Source: Dentipellis sp. KUC8613 (lineage: Eukaryota; Basidiomycota; Agaricomycetes; Russulales; Hericiaceae). From it: DNA of 27,648 nt. The DNA is taken from contig NSJX01000131.1 in assembly GCA_002286715.1 (NCBI GenBank), positions 3,392-31,039 of the forward strand. Direction: 5' to 3'. The translations under genes were made by a program, and so were the position numbers. Below are positions 8,383 through 18,062 of the stretch, piece by piece; position 1 is the stretch's first letter, and the number at the start of each line of letters is the position of its first letter. The notes under the pieces were generated by a model. The model had not been told where the DNA came from. It saw nothing but the letters and a program-made list of their open reading frames with translations, and did not search any database.

Positions 8383-9331
8383 ATGAACATCATAGTACGT
8401 CTCCCTCCCACTTATCGCACTCTCTGTTCACCTCTGCACACAGGAATCTCTCTTCGGCCGCTCCGTCACTCCTGCAGAACGTCTCCGCCAATACCAGCGC
8501 TCCCTTGCAAAAGCACAACGCGAGCTAGACCGCGAGCGCACCAAGCTGGAGCAGTGTGAGAGAAAGCTCATTGCAGACATTAAGAAGAATGCCAAAGCCG
8601 GCCAAATGGTATCTTCATACCTTTTCTTTCACTCTCCCTTCTAATTTCTGTTGCCCAGAACGCGTGCAAAGTCACCGCAAAAGATCTTGTTCGCACCAGA
8701 CGTTACGTTCAGAAATTCTATCAGATGCGCACTCAGCTTCAGGCCGTTGGACTGCGAATCCAAACAATCCGCAGCAACCAGCAGATGGCAGAAGCGATGC
8801 GCGGTGCCACACGCGTGCGTCCAAATCTCTGTCCACATGCGGTTTTTATATCGCTTACCTCCCTTAATCGAGCAGGCCATGAAGAGCATGAACCGTGGAC
8901 TCAACCTGCCCGCAATTCAGCGTATCATGACCGAGTTTGAGCGTGAAAGTGCTTCTATGGATATGAAGGAAGAAATGATGAGCGACGCGATCGACGATGT
9001 CATGGACGACGACCTTGAGGACGAGGAGGAAGAAGGTGATTCGGTTCTCAAACAAGTGCTGGACGAGATCGGTGTCGGGCTTTCGCAGCAGGTGCGTTTC
9101 TCTGCATCGTATTTCCTCTGTTCTCAACCTCTACCGTCATCCCAGCTTACCGACGTCCCCACGGGTATTGCAACATCTTCGACGCTCACAGAAGGACGTC
9201 GAGCTGTTGCGCTCGGTGAAGGCAGCGGCCCGGCGGCTGCACCACCAAAGCCCGGTGGCGACCCAGTCATTGGCGGCACATCAGACGAGGACGCACTGCA
9301 GGCACGCCTAGATGCTTTGCGACGAGGGTGA
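8383..9331 (+). CDS. vps2: ESCRT-III subunit Vps2 / CHMP2 (5 exons)
   Basis: Exons 8383-8394, 8444-8608, 8659-8814, 8876-9091 and 9146-9331 encode 244 aa, a typical CHMP2 length. The first exon has only four codons (MNII). The next gives the family's N-terminal FGRSVTPAERLRQYQRSL and a basic helix, with KAKDLVRTR-type sequence in exon 3. An acidic stretch of D and E runs follows (about residues 150-165). The C terminus, residues about 230-243 (DALQARLDALRR), is a clear MIM1 motif that binds the Vps4 MIT domain. All four introns are GT-AG, 49-61 nt. Vps2 joins Vps24 and Snf7 on endosomal membranes to drive intralumenal vesicle scission. Divergent from CUZ1 and convergent with cog4. Identification is very secure. 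Confidence 0.96.
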
Positions 9332-9461
9332 CAGCTCGCATGCTTTTGAAATATCTGTTGTTCTTGCATCCTATTTTCCTACACTCTTTCTACGTATGTA
9401 TGTAAAGATCTACATAGAAGCACAGTTCTAGCCTCTGCAATGATAGGAATCTCATGATACC
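9332..9461. other. Convergent intergenic region between vps2 and cog4
   Basis: 130 bp separate the two stop codons, so both 3' UTRs and polyadenylation sites are packed here and probably overlap. AT-rich runs such as TATGTATGTAAAG (9393-9405) could contribute, but no exact cleavage site can be assigned. Confidence 0.5.
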
Positions 9462-12323
9462 TTAGGTAATCTTGAGCCCTGCAATTGCGTGTGCCTCCTG
9501 CTCGCTGAGTCTCCAGGGAATACCAGAACTGTTGTAGAATTCATCTACATCCTCCTCCTATGGGAATCATCTCCAATGAACAAACAGTACATAGAAAATC
9601 CTAATTGAACCGTACCTGATCGAGGTTAAGCAAAGTTGCAACTTGCTGCAACCTTACAAACTTATCCCGAGCATCTCCGAATGCCATTTGAGAGGACAGA
9701 TGCGTAATGATGGATCGCAAGTCTCGATCAAAACGTACGGCTCCCAGCTGCAATTCTACATATGTTTGAGACTTTTCTTGAGAGCATAAGACTGCCCACC
9801 TCATTGAACTTGAGTCCCATCACGATTTTCTCCCAGGGTCGAATTAGCACGTCAAGTGTTAGTCCGAAGAAGAGTCTGTAATTGCTCTCCGTGAAGATTT
9901 CCTTGAGGAAGAAATTATGTGTGTCTGTACGTTTATAGATAGCAGTATTTACCTTGTAGTCATCAATCAGGACCTCCCACGCTTTTATGAAGCGCTTGCG
10001 AATAGTATCCTGATACTCTGCTACAGCATATGCATCCTCGTCCAAGACATAAGACACGTCTTTGTAGACATCTATGAGTAGCGTGCGAAGCTTCGGACGC
10101 AGTTGTTGATTAAAGAGCTGTTCGATGCCAGCCTGATGTTTTTCCGGAAGTCAAAATGCGCAAATGAGAAAAGAGATTGATCGACTTACGCGCAAGATAG
10201 AACGAAATTTAGGAATGAGCGTGTCGAGTGACGAAATAGAAGTCTCTACTGCGTCCTGTTCATCCTTAAGAAAATTTTGCGAGACTGTCGGTGAGGTCAT
10301 TAAATCCATTATCAACCGCTCAAGGTGTATCGCGGAGACGTCGAGATCATTTAACAGGATCTGATCGGCGTACGGGTGAGTCGGACGTGGAGACTGTAAG
10401 CTGAGAATGGACGGACAGTGAAGGCCACACGGTTCTCTCGCTCTCCTTTGTCGCTGCGTCCGACATTTGTCGTCCTGTAAACCTCGTCTAATCTTCGTTT
10501 GATGTTACCGGCGTATTCACATTCCATGACATCCGTCAACGATGCGACAGTACCACCAACAATAGTTGCTGCGCCAGTCGATAGAAGCCGGGAAAGCACG
10601 GCCTTGAATATGTAGAACACGTCGTCGGGTGTAGTCGTTGTTGCTGGACTGGCCATAACATCGACGGAGGATAGTCGATGGGCCTATAACTTCGTCACGA
10701 AAGCATGGGAGAGGGCAAAAATATCACATACTTTTTCGATGGCGCTACGAGTGTACCATATTTCCAGGGGAGTATAATACTTGCTTAACAATGTATCAAA
10801 GAGTTCATTGCAGGCTGACTTGCTGATAGCCCCAGACCCCTCCGTCTCAAGCGAATCCTTTTCCTCGACCGAAGGAGACTGGTGAGCATCCGCATCCGCG
10901 AATTCGTGGTCAGAAGCACCAACATGCCGTGGTAATTCCTACATCAGGATATGTGAAACAAATAAAAATAAAAATGTCAGTCGAGTGAACTGACCCTGAG
11001 CCGGTTGATCAAGAAACGCCGAAAGAGATTCCACCTGCCAGCCATTGTAGCCATTTCAGTGATGACCTTATCAATCTCCCTTGGGTCAAGGGTGTCTTCT
11101 GCCATTGGGACTTGCGCCGGTTGGCGGCGACCATTGGCAGGTACATTGTTTGAATAGGGAAACGATAAAGCCGCCGTATCTGCTAGCTAGAAACCGTGGA
11201 TCATATTATGGTGAGAACGATAAATCATAAAAACCGCCGCTTGCCTTGCACTTCATGGAGCGTTCTTCTTCCCAGCCTTCAATCAAACCATGACATACAC
11301 GGTCGCATTTTTGTAAAAGGCGTGTGATCACGTTGGTCATCCTACCATGGCCATAATATCTTTCCACGACGGGTTGATGTTGATCAATGATAATGGCAAT
11401 ACTTTCGAACAGTGCGGTCAAGGCAGTGACATAGTAGAGGGGCGATGACGCTGCAACCAGCATGAGTCCGAGACTCATCGCCAGCGAAACTACAAGAAGC
11501 GCACTTTTGGCAGAAGCTGGTGGGCGGACCTTGACCAAGTCTACAACAAAAGACGCATATTCCTCCAACCCCTCTGCTTCCCAGCCTATGGCTGGAAATA
11601 GCTTGAAAAATCGAGTAGTAGCAGCTGCATCTCTTGCTTGCGTGGCTTCGTTGAATGATTGTTTGAATACTTCTAGTAAATACTTTCTGGCTGCGTCAAG
11701 GGTCTGTGTAGGGGGAAGGTGATTTTCCGGCGTGGGCTACAATGCAAGCGTGAGCGTGACGACTAGTCTGAAATTAGCCAGCACTGACCACTGCTGTTTC
11801 TGCAAAAAGGCCACGTATGACGTCGTTCGGCAATCCCATGGCCCGTGCACAATGGCGCGCAGCGGACTCCCAGTCTTGAATTTCGATTGAAGACTGGAGG
11901 GCTACCAAAGAGGTCTGAGAACAACACGTAAGGGAGAAAATCCTGTGTTATGGATGACATAGAAAAGACCTTCAGCTCCATGACCTGGCCTACTCTTTCG
12001 CTTGCCTCTCGCACCCTCTTCATCTCTTCGTCGAGTGTGCGGACTCGGCCCCCAACGCGCTCTGCGGTCTGTGCAGTGGCCGAAACCTTGTCAAAAAGGA
12101 GAGATGCTTGGGAGCGAAGATCATCGAGAAGAGGTACCACGGCCTGAAGTCGGGCAAGTGATGATATGATTGGTTCTTGTGAAGAAAAAAGCAGAGAAAG
12201 CGAGGTCGAAAGTTCAGCTTCTTCAGACTCCAAGATAGTGAGTGCAGAGAGAATTTGTGGGAGATTACTCAATGATGTCGACGAGGCGCGCAATAGAGGT
12301 GACCTAGAGACAGAAGAAGTCAT
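9462..12323 (-). CDS. cog4: Conserved oligomeric Golgi complex subunit 4 (11 exons)
   Basis: Predicted exons on minus: 12323-11970, 11914-11789, 11736-11245, 11186-10995, 10938-10732, 10683-10417, 10360-10190, 10132-9953, 9901-9800, 9747-9616 and 9557-9462. Every exon is an exact multiple of three and the chain gives 772 aa, close to human COG4. The N terminus (about residues 30-118) is predicted coiled coil. Family signatures include DWESAARHCARAM in exon 2, EIWYTRSAIEKAHRLS across exons 5-6, ILLNDLDVSAIHLERLI in exon 7, and LGAVRFDRDLRSI with FVRLQQVATLLNLDQ in exon 10. The last exon ends WRLSEQEAHAIAGLKIT. COG4 is a lobe A subunit that tethers retrograde intra-Golgi vesicles and contacts SNARE machinery. 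Introns are 48-58 nt; intron 3 (11244-11187) is GC-AG with a textbook AAG|GCAAG donor. The start is the first ATG of the frame. Confidence 0.95.
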
Positions 12324-12746
12324 CACTGTTCCAGTAGCTTGCGCGAGTTGTCATTCATCTGATAGCGAGCTGCGCGAGCTAGCAAAGTACTTGGTGAGCT
12401 GATTGCGTTCCTCAAGACGAGGAACAGACGTTCAGAGGTGTCGAGGTACATATGTCCTGTGGCAGTGCTCGCACCGCGCTACATGTAACAAACAAGAACA
12501 AACCTGAAGCAATAGACACGTCCAGTTCGAGTTGGACTTGATTCATCATCTTCCTCTCTTTTCCCTTCGTCGTGTCGATCACTCTTTCATCGCTACTCCC
12601 ATCTTGCGTCTCTCTCCAGACCTTCTCCGCTTCAGGTCGCCCTCCGTGCTAATCGTGCATCTTTTATCTGCCGACTTCAGCCAACAGCACTCATTCCATC
12701 CTGGAATGCAATCCAACCCAACGAAATAACGGGACTCCTACTTGTT
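12324..12746. promoter_or_regulatory. Upstream region of cog4
   Basis: About 420 bp between the cog4 start and the stop of the next minus-strand reading frame. Pyrimidine-rich DNA on plus at 12535-12640 is purine-rich on the cog4 sense strand. No TATA box is obvious. Nothing else is recognised. Confidence 0.35.
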
Positions 12747-13144
12747 CTATCTTTCGCTCCAGCTGGTCCTGATGTGCAATGTCATGGTGCGAACGACTGC
12801 CAATGGATCATCCCGATTCGTTTTTGGTGTCCTTTGATGCCGTACACGCATTGAAAATGAGCGAATAGCCCGGTCGGCCGCGTATTGCTTGGTCTGCCGA
12901 TATCTTGCATGCAGTGACTCTGACTCTGCCACCTTACTTCTTCGGAAAGTGTCCCAGTGACGATGCGCCACGTGCTTCCACGCGGTTCTGCAGATCTCTG
13001 CCAGTGCTGCCTCAGGGGCCCCACTCTGGATCAGTAGCTCTTCTGCCCATTCACAGAATACTCTGGCCTGACTGGAAGCGAGCCCATGCTCGTGATGAAG
13101 TCTTCGCTGGACGCTTTCGTGTGCATCAGACGCGACTACCAGGT
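12747..13144 (-). CDS. Orphan reading frame, possibly the last exon of an unidentified gene
   Basis: From an acceptor-like TTCCCAG at 13145 the minus strand is open for 132 codons to TAG at 12747. The peptide looks globular and protein-like: a helical WAEELLIQSGAPEAALAEIC segment near residue 35, an aromatic HRHWDTF patch near residue 61, then a basic stretch. Plausible upstream in-frame pieces (encoding SRITPLVSNDEVITLLR and SETLNDSRRNVLRMKH) can be joined only across a 34-nt and an 80-nt intron. No family is recognised and no start can be fixed. It could be a decayed gene. Confidence 0.3.
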
Positions 13145-14740
13145 CTGGGAAGGCAATATCGGAATACTACGAGACCACCGCGAAGTAGCGTAATGACTTC
13201 GTCGTTGGACACCAGAGGAGTAATACGGGAATGTGGCTACACTCAGTCAGAAGAGCATGTCTCAATCACAGTTGAGGACGGGCGATATGCGCCGACGAGA
13301 AGCCAGACCCCATACGTGCTTCATGCGAAGCACATTTCGTCTAGAGTCGTTCAACGTCTCAGATTCTTGTGATGTCTGTCATTGTGTCACCGAGAGCATT
13401 CTTTTGGGACTTCTGACATCGTGCATCGACCAGTACTCCCCGGAGCTACGAATGAGCCTCCAAACGGAACATATGGAACCTTACAGTCCTTTTGCCCCGG
13501 CAACATTTTTGTGATGTTGGCCTGCCGTGAGCCCCCTTGATTTTCTAGTCGGTTTCCTTGTGAAACTTGATGGGATTTGAGAGGGCGGGGCTTTGAAGTG
13601 TGTAACACAGTCCAAACCACATGGCTTTGTTGCAGTTATGAATGGATGTTGCGAGTGGCCCAGGGTTCACACGAACAAGATAGCACTGGCTCTGGGATGT
13701 GGTTTATGGTGAAGAGGTTGCGCCAGCGACGTGAATGAATAGGAGGAGGCCGGGTGGTGCGTTTTCCACTGTGAGAATCTATCATGCGTCATGACTTAAT
13801 CATTGATGTTTGCTCTAGCATGTCAGGCTCACCCTCAACGGCTGCCCTTCTTCCAAGAAGGCGCCCTACTCATGCGCTCTGCGATTAGTTCAATGCCATC
13901 TACCTTCAGATGTCTTGACAAGGTGTACAACGCTATTAGTGAGCACTAGTTGCTAGGCGCATCACAGCGACCGGGGGCTTCCGGATAACTCTGAAGGTGT
14001 TCTCGACGGCGTAGACCGCAAAGACCTGTGATCTCACATATGCCATGTGGTACTCTCGGATCTCGTCCCTCCCAAATGGCATTATCAGCCTGCTTGTCTG
14101 CTAATCTGCTGACCGGTGTTTGTTGACGCAACGAGACCCAGTGAACGCTGGGCCTTTCTGGGACGCCCATTCACTGCTTCGCAGGATCTATCTGGTCTCA
14201 TTCTATGTGTTCTATTCGGCGGGACGGGCATTGCCTTTCCTACGGGATTGTGCAATAGAGATACGTTCTCGTACCTGTTTTGCCAGAGATGCAGCGGATA
14301 GATTCAGATTCCCTGCAAGACAATGCCTTGTTTGGTTGCAGGAAGTTTAGCTCTGTGGGCACACTCGTTGTCGAGAATACTGGACTCAATCAAGCTCCTG
14401 GTGGATAGAAGAGGTGCCAATTGGGTCTGGACAGGATGATGAAGAGACCCAGGCTCCATATTTCAGAAAGCAGAGAGTGGTGCTCTGTGTTGTGTCTGCT
14501 GCAGAGATATCAGTGATGGCCCCTTGTTTCTTGGCTGTGACTTGCTCTCAGTGTTGCATGTGGATGATGGGTGTCTGGTCGTTCATGGGAGTGGATGTTG
14601 AGCAAAAGCATTGAGGTGGTCCTTGTGACTGGTGTTGTAGATGAGGGGAGCCTTGGAGCTTTGCAAACTGGGCCTGACATGATTCCCCCAATTTTTTCCT
14701 GCTATTGCTTTTGCAGTGATCAGAACAGTTACTGGTTCTG
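13145..14740. other. Gene-poor stretch with possible decayed coding remnants
   Basis: Composition is balanced and CpG is present, unlike the repeat zones, so this may be host DNA. Minus-strand 14100-13936 is open for about 55 codons ending TAA at 13936, with protein-like content (PFGRDEIREYHMAYVRSQVF). It has no start and lacks a convincing upstream exon. I could not build a gene model. Confidence 0.3.
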
Positions 14741-14744
14741 ATTC

Positions 14745-14845
14745 TGATTCAGCCATGAATCACTCTTGATTAGAGAGAGCTTGTAGATGTGTCAAAACTC
14801 TGTACACTCTAATACTTGCTCAGTCATAATGAAATTTAGACTATA
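14745..14845 (+). repeat. Left-hand end of the palindrome repeat family (copy at 14745)
   Basis: Palindrome TGATTCAGCCATGAATCA (14745-14762) is preceded by ATTC. The next 83 bp are AT-rich and almost CpG-free. They are interrupted at 14846 by a solo LTR and resume at 15383 for about 20 bp before the next repeat end at 15404. Confidence 0.55.
14841..14845 (+). repeat. Target-site duplication, left copy
   Basis: CTATA directly before the LTR start, identical to 15378-15382. Confidence 0.85.
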
Positions 14846-14942
14846 TGTTATGACCCAGAGTGAGCACATGACCCTGCTGGGTAAGGGTTATCAAGGGCTT
14901 ATCAGGGCTTACAAAGGACAGTTATTTTCACTTATCTTATTG

Positions 14943-15008
14943 GTCTAGGCCCATGACATCACCAGTCTAGACTTATGACATCACAAGTCTAGACCTATGG
15001 CATCATAC
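14943..15008 (+). repeat. Three 22-bp tandem repeats in the LTR U3
   Basis: Units start at 14943, 14965 and 14987 (GTCTAG, then CCATGACATCAC-like). Tandem elements at this place in U3 often act as enhancers; that role is inferred from position only. Confidence 0.7.
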
Positions 15009-15157
15009 TTCTTAGGCTATTCATAGCATTCACTACTGTACACTATGATGGACACTGATGTGCACTGGTGTGCACTACTGTACACTATTTGCTTACTCAT
15101 TGTACACTGATGTGCACTGATGGATTACTCATCCAAGTACTATATTTAGTTTACTAG

Positions 15158-15165
15158 TATATAAG
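15158..15165 (+). promoter_or_regulatory. TATA box of the solo LTR
   Basis: TATATAAG in the distal third of the LTR. A start about 30 bp downstream (near 15190) would fit a U3/R boundary. Confidence 0.6.
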
Positions 15166-15377
15166 CAGGGCAGTAGGCTACAGTAGTCCTTATGCTTAGT
15201 CCCCTAAGTTGTTGTCTACTTCTAAGTAGACCTACCCAACAACTCTCAAATCCTACTGCTTGTCATGTGACCTTCATCCTTGTGTGTGTCTTCTCAGACA
15301 ACCACTCTGTCCCAGGGTTGTTATCCCTGAGGGGTTGTTTGGGTAGAGGCCCAAGCCAAGCGGGCTTGGTCCCAACA

Positions 15378-15382
15378 CTATA
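15378..15382 (+). repeat. Target-site duplication, right copy
   Basis: CTATA directly after the LTR end, identical to 14841-14845. Confidence 0.85.
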
Positions 15383-15403
15383 CATCAGGAAACACAGATC
15401 ATT

Positions 15404-15500
15404 CTGATTCATCTATGAATCAGTTCTAATAATGGGGTGAGCCACTAAAACTCGCAGCACTTTCAATTCACAACTTTAGGTAGTTAGTTCCCATGCTTTC
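15404..15500 (+). repeat. Left-hand end of the palindrome repeat family (copy at 15404)
   Basis: Palindrome CTGATTCATCTATGAATCAG (15404-15423, 9-bp arms) is preceded by ATT. About 75-95 bp inside, TAGTTCCCATGCTTTCAGCCACA (15485-15507) corresponds to TCTCCCATGGCTTCAGCCACA at 27602-27622, confirming family membership. The body would extend right. Confidence 0.65.
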
Positions 15501-16711
15501 AGCCACACTGGTTTACAAGATCTCGCATATATTTTGTGTACCATCATATTCATCTTCAATCAGACTGAAACTTTCACCATACTTGCATTGATGGTACACA
15601 AGTAGTTTACAAAATAATCAGAATATTTGCATGTCTACATCACTCACAGCTCGGAAGTCGCACTGTGTGGAAGAGTATCAGATTGCAAGATGTGATCATA
15701 CCAACAGAAAGAGCTCTGCAGTGTATTTCAAAATATTTACATGTGGTTTCAAAGCAGATTCATATAAGCACAAATTTATGTGCAATTTTAAAGATTTTAT
15801 TAGGCTCTCAGAGAGCCTGTCTTTGTGCAGTCGCTACGCCGAGCCATGCCCAGCAATTGCCAAGAAGCGTCATTGTTGCCAACTCACGACTCGCTTCACT
15901 CCCCTTCCATCTCATCCCCATCCCTAATGCCTCAATCTACGCACACACACACTTGCACACCCTCTGGACCCCTTCATCACCCTCAAGCCCACATATTTAA
16001 GCCGAGGAGATGGTGCAAACGGGGGGTTTCAAGGTGTGGGGTGGCTCCAAGTGGCTTTCATAGGTAAGTCTTTTTTTCTTGTTTTCCCCCCTCCTCCTTC
16101 CAGCCCTCTGTCCTTGCGTGCATGCTCTGGTATTGCTGCCATCTCAACGGTTTTGACTCGCATGCTGCTATTTCATGCTCACCAGCCCACCCTGCACACT
16201 CCGCCACACGCCCTGTCCCCACACCCCATTCCGAGCATGCATGCTGCCATTTTGGCATGCAACATACCTCAAGCAGCCTCGCTCATCCCCGCCCAGCTGC
16301 AGCATGACGGCTTCGCATCCGCCCTCCGCCGTTTCGCATCCAGAAGCCCAACACCGCCCGCACACCAGCACTCCAAACCCACATGCCACCATTTCTGCCC
16401 TCACGCACCCTGCACAGCCGTCTGGTGCACCACCGATGCTGTCTCACCACGAGATGGCGCTGCAATGTGTGAGACGGTGACACTGCGGTGGGGTGAGAGA
16501 CGGCGACATGAAGCATGAGAGGGCATAGCACAACATGGGGTGCCATGGTGACTAAGGTGTGGTGGGATGGCAGTGTGACGGGGTGGGCGACAGTGGTGTG
16601 AGGGCGGGTAGCAGCGACAATGCAAGGGCATATGATGTCCGCCAGGGGCGTGACAATGGCACAGAGAGTGCCAGATGCAGCAGCAGCCTGTGCGGGGGAC
16701 AACAGGGACAA
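15501..16711. other. Gene-free repeat interior
   Basis: AT-rich with few CpG up to about 15830, then C-rich with CAC/CCC-rich DNA (15880-16470), then G-rich to 16690. Plus frames in 15825-16520 are open but composed of P/H/S/A/C-rich low-complexity peptide with no domain. I see no gene. It is presumably the body of the 15404 element into which the LTR at 16712 inserted. Confidence 0.45.
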
Positions 16712-17104
16712 TGTTACAACTTGACACGAGCACATGACTGACCTATAGCACCTGACTTTGTCTTGGACTATTACTAATTTTCCTTTGTATTACTGATACG
16801 CTGACTGATACTGTACTATTCTTATCCGCCAGTACCATCCCATCCACTTATCTCCTATCCCCATCACTTACACTGGCGATGACCCACCGGCCCTAAACCC
16901 TCTGTACTATAAGTATGACGACTCCAGTAGCTACGATCCTTAGTTTGTTCTCCTAAGTGTAGTACTCAATACACTGGGTTCTCGTCTATCTCTTCACTCT
17001 CGCTTGGTCTGACAGGCTAGGCTCTCTATACCACAAGGCGTCTCCTTGTGTGTGAGTGTAGGAGTACCAAGGCCCGTGACCTGTCTCGGTCATCGGTCCT
17101 TACA
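16712..17104 (+). mobile_element. 5' LTR of a decayed retrotransposon
   Basis: 393 bp starting TGTTACAAC and ending CCTTACA. An inverted partial copy at 2833-2971 confirms the 5' limit. It contains a TATA box at 16908-16913 and is followed immediately by a self-priming-type primer-binding site and a gag-like reading frame. No 3' LTR is in the window because the element is cut at 17764. Confidence 0.85.
16908..16913 (+). promoter_or_regulatory. TATA box of the 16712 LTR
   Basis: TATAAG, 32 bp upstream of TTAGTTTGTTCT at 16940-16951. That places the expected RNA 5' end at or just before this sequence. Confidence 0.65.
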
Positions 17105-17118
17105 TTAGAACAAGCTAA
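17105..17118 (+). promoter_or_regulatory. Primer-binding site, likely self-primed
   Basis: The 14 nt after the LTR (TTAGAACAAGCTAA) lack the TGG expected for a tRNA 3'-CCA primer. Positions 17107-17118 can pair with 16940-16951, the predicted 5' end of the element's own RNA, over 12 consecutive positions with a single G-U pair. This is the arrangement known from Tf1/sushi-type elements, where the folded RNA 5' end primes reverse transcription. Confidence 0.6.
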
Positions 17119-17763
17119 CGAAGAGCCTCCCCTGTCAAAATTGAGGGCTCAAGAGGAAACCCACCTCCAAACTTCCCCGCCACCTGGGACGAACAAAAGA
17201 ACAACTGGATCTTCCAGCTTGAAGACAAACAGTGGTCGATAGCATGACACAAGAACGGCAAGTGGGAAAGAAAAGGGGAACCTTTCCACCAATTAGACAC
17301 ACCCAGAGAACCAGCACCAATTATCACTGACTCGTCAGAATCATCAGAAGAAGGAGAGACACCTACTGCACCACGACCACAGATCACAACCGCAGCAAAC
17401 ATTGCACCAGAACCGTTCCCACTTCCAGCAGGAATCTATATCAGTGCGGATCAAAGCAGGTGGTTGTCATTTGACTACGAACATGATGGAGTGTGGAACA
17501 CAGCAGACGATCAGATCTACTGGGACGGAACAAACTACTGCTGGAGATTTGCACAGGACGACACACAAGTAACCAATCACTGATTTCAACTAGCAGAAAA
17601 AGCATTCATCAGAAGGGCCAACATGTCGACAGACAATGATTTCAAAGCCAACATGCCCAAAGACTTCACAGGAGAGAGGAGTGACCTCCAGAACTTCATT
17701 GACAACTGCGAGTTAATGTTCATAGCCAACAAGGCTAAGATCAAATCAGACGATGGCAAAATT
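17119..17763 (+). pseudogene. Retrotransposon gag remnant
   Basis: One frame runs from just after the primer-binding site to the repeat end at 17764, broken only by TGA at 17245 and TGA at 17581. The first ATG is at 17623. The last part (MPKDFTGERSDLQNFIDNC, then an FIANKAKI..DDGKI pattern) matches the N-terminal start of Ty3/gypsy gag domains. The upstream part is W-rich with E/P/T-rich linkers. The frame ends at the palindrome of the next repeat, so most of gag and all of pol are missing. Both stops could come from CGA (Arg) by C-to-T change at CpG. Confidence 0.75.
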
Positions 17764-17853
17764 CTGATTCAGCCCTGAATCACTTTTAATTAGACATGCT
17801 TGCAGGTTGCGTCGTCCACTTTTAATCGTACAAACAGGAAATGAGTTCCCACG
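17764..17853 (+). repeat. Left inverted terminus of the 5.8-kb mirrored structure
   Basis: Begins CTGATTCAGCCCTGAATCAC. It matches the reverse complement of 23464-23553 at about 81 of 90 positions, and several of the differences are transitions. It cuts the gag frame of the preceding retrotransposon after an ATT, which fixes this as the left edge. Confidence 0.75.
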
Positions 17854-18018
17854 GCCTTTTTGATGCGTCAAGCACTAGCTTTGAGTTTGAATCCATAGCA
17901 ATCTTTTGACTCAGGTATAACATGTATAACATGATGCATGTACGCACTGGCATGTACGTAGACATGCAGACATGCATGCAAACAGGTATTTCATAGCCAC
18001 TTTAACTCTGGCATAGAC

Positions 18019-18048
18019 TGACGACGCAAGCCCGGTATCCTGGGCTCG
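18019..18048 (+). repeat. GC palindrome box, left copy
   Basis: 30-bp box containing AGCCCGGTATCCTGGGCT. It matches the reverse complement of 22898-22927 at 26 of 30 positions. In each half it sits between the terminal repeat and the low-complexity block. Confidence 0.7.
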
Positions 18049-18062
18049 AGTACTAGTCCTTT

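Larger units (their letters stand above)
14846..15377 (+). mobile_element. Solo LTR with perfect target-site duplication
   Basis: 532 bp beginning TGTTATGACCC and ending CCCAACA, with TGTT/AACA inverted tips. It is flanked on both sides by CTATA. Three 22-bp tandem units (GTCTAGRCYYATGRCATCAYMA) at 14943-15008 lie upstream of a TATA box. GTACACT/GTGCACT units at 15036-15121 follow. No internal region or second LTR is adjacent, so this is a recombination product. Only one CpG remains in the LTR, which fits old, methylated DNA. Confidence 0.85.

Noticed and set aside
13946..14170. 74-codon minus-strand frame
   Set aside because: A different frame of the same strand looks more protein-like. Neither has a start, splice context or recognisable family.
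15825..16520. Overlapping plus-strand frames of 80-160 codons
   Set aside because: Peptides are P/H/S/C-rich low complexity in all frames within repeat-derived DNA, with no domain.
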